The notes below the pieces were generated by a model. It was not told the origin of the DNA. It ran no database searches and was given only the letters and a program-made list of their open reading frames with translations. A DNA stretch of 64,000 nucleotides from Plotosus lineatus (taxonomy: Eukaryota > Chordata > Actinopteri > Siluriformes > Plotosidae): NCBI GenBank assembly GCA_024760905.1, contig CM045729.1:76710050-76774049 (forward strand), written 5' to 3'. Of this stretch, positions 63,790 to 64,000 are shown one piece after another (the stretch's first letter is position 1; every line of letters starts with the position of its first letter). The position numbers and the translations under genes are program-made.

Positions 63790-64000
63790 ACATATAATTG
63801 CATTCAGTGTTGGGGTCATTTTTCACCGATGTCTAGAACTGATGAGGGTAACAGTGAACCACGCCATAACATCTTCTCCAGCACATCCTGAAAACTTTCG
63901 GTAGGGTTAAGGTCAGTATTCTGGTCTGCCAATACATTTGTGAAAATTAGTCCCTGTGCTCCCTGAACCACACCCTCATTATGTGAGTCCCCATTTCCTA
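63790..64000. other. Unknown dispersed repeat at window end
   Basis: 'ctccctgaaccacaccctca' and 'tgtgagtcccca' nearly repeat sequence at 31598-31634. It probably belongs to a decayed transposon, but no domain is readable. Confidence 0.35.

Overview
The window looks like repeat-dominated, intron- or intergenic-type DNA from a vertebrate, most likely a ray-finned fish. The reasons are dense, very long dinucleotide microsatellites, at least four tRNA-derived SINE families, Tc1-type DNA transposons and several APE-type LINEs of kinds I know from fishes. A lamprey or other early-branching vertebrate cannot be excluded from sequence alone. I see no bacterial-style operons, CRISPR arrays, rRNA genes or intact protein-coding genes. 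The only plausible host coding sequence is a terminal exon at 22941-23157 (+) and, less surely, a symmetric internal exon at 32799-32987 (+). I recognise neither protein.

LINEs. The dominant element is a LINE with an APE endonuclease and reverse transcriptase, an RTE type resembling what I know as RTE-X/Expander. Family A has seven copies: A1 11911-15065 (-), A3 18618-19877 (+), A4 35633-38757 (-), A5 38803-41597 (+), A6 45013-46024 (+), A7 46671-49714 (-) and A8 51506-54392 (+). All are broken by stops, frameshifts or deletions. Family B is another LINE present as two separated pieces: an RT half at about 17265-18617 (-) and an endonuclease half at about 56460-57290 (-). Family C at about 3174-7060 (-) ends in a CCHH zinc finger.

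SINEs. One tRNA-headed family has two tail types. One tail matches the 3' end of LINE family A. The other ends in a sequence shared with a second, V-SINE-like family. Perfect target-site duplications (TSDs) define several insertions. Two more tRNA-derived families occur at about 41950-42270 and at 32395/33377.

Other mobile DNA. There is a solo LTR with a 5-bp TSD (11147-11507), Tc1-like elements at about 26080-27573, 30316-31285 and 54402-55780 with a lone end at 56243-56450, and several small inverted-end elements (called X, Y, Z here) that repeatedly sit at the edges of microsatellites. A 190-bp island between two (TA)n tracts holds a sequence that folds as a hammerhead ribozyme (61287-61339, -), as found in Penelope-like elements.

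Layout. 1-2.8 kb: SINE pieces and AT-rich DNA. 3-7 kb: family C LINE. 7.2-11 kb: element Z and SINE remains. 11-15.8 kb: solo LTR, LINE A1, element Y. 16-20 kb: SINEs, B/A LINE junction. 20-26 kb: mostly unique DNA with the terminal exon, element X and a possible conserved noncoding block. 26-34.9 kb: two Tc1 remnants, SINEs, candidate internal exon, microsatellites. 34.9-50 kb: SINE/LINE cluster (A4-A7). 50-57.4 kb: duplicated CT/CA block, A8, Tc1, B endonuclease. 57.5-64 kb: SINEs, giant (TA)n tracts, ribozyme, possible conserved blocks. The parts do not work together as a host pathway; the interactions visible are parasitic ones: SINEs using LINE tails, elements nested in elements, and microsatellites growing at element ends.
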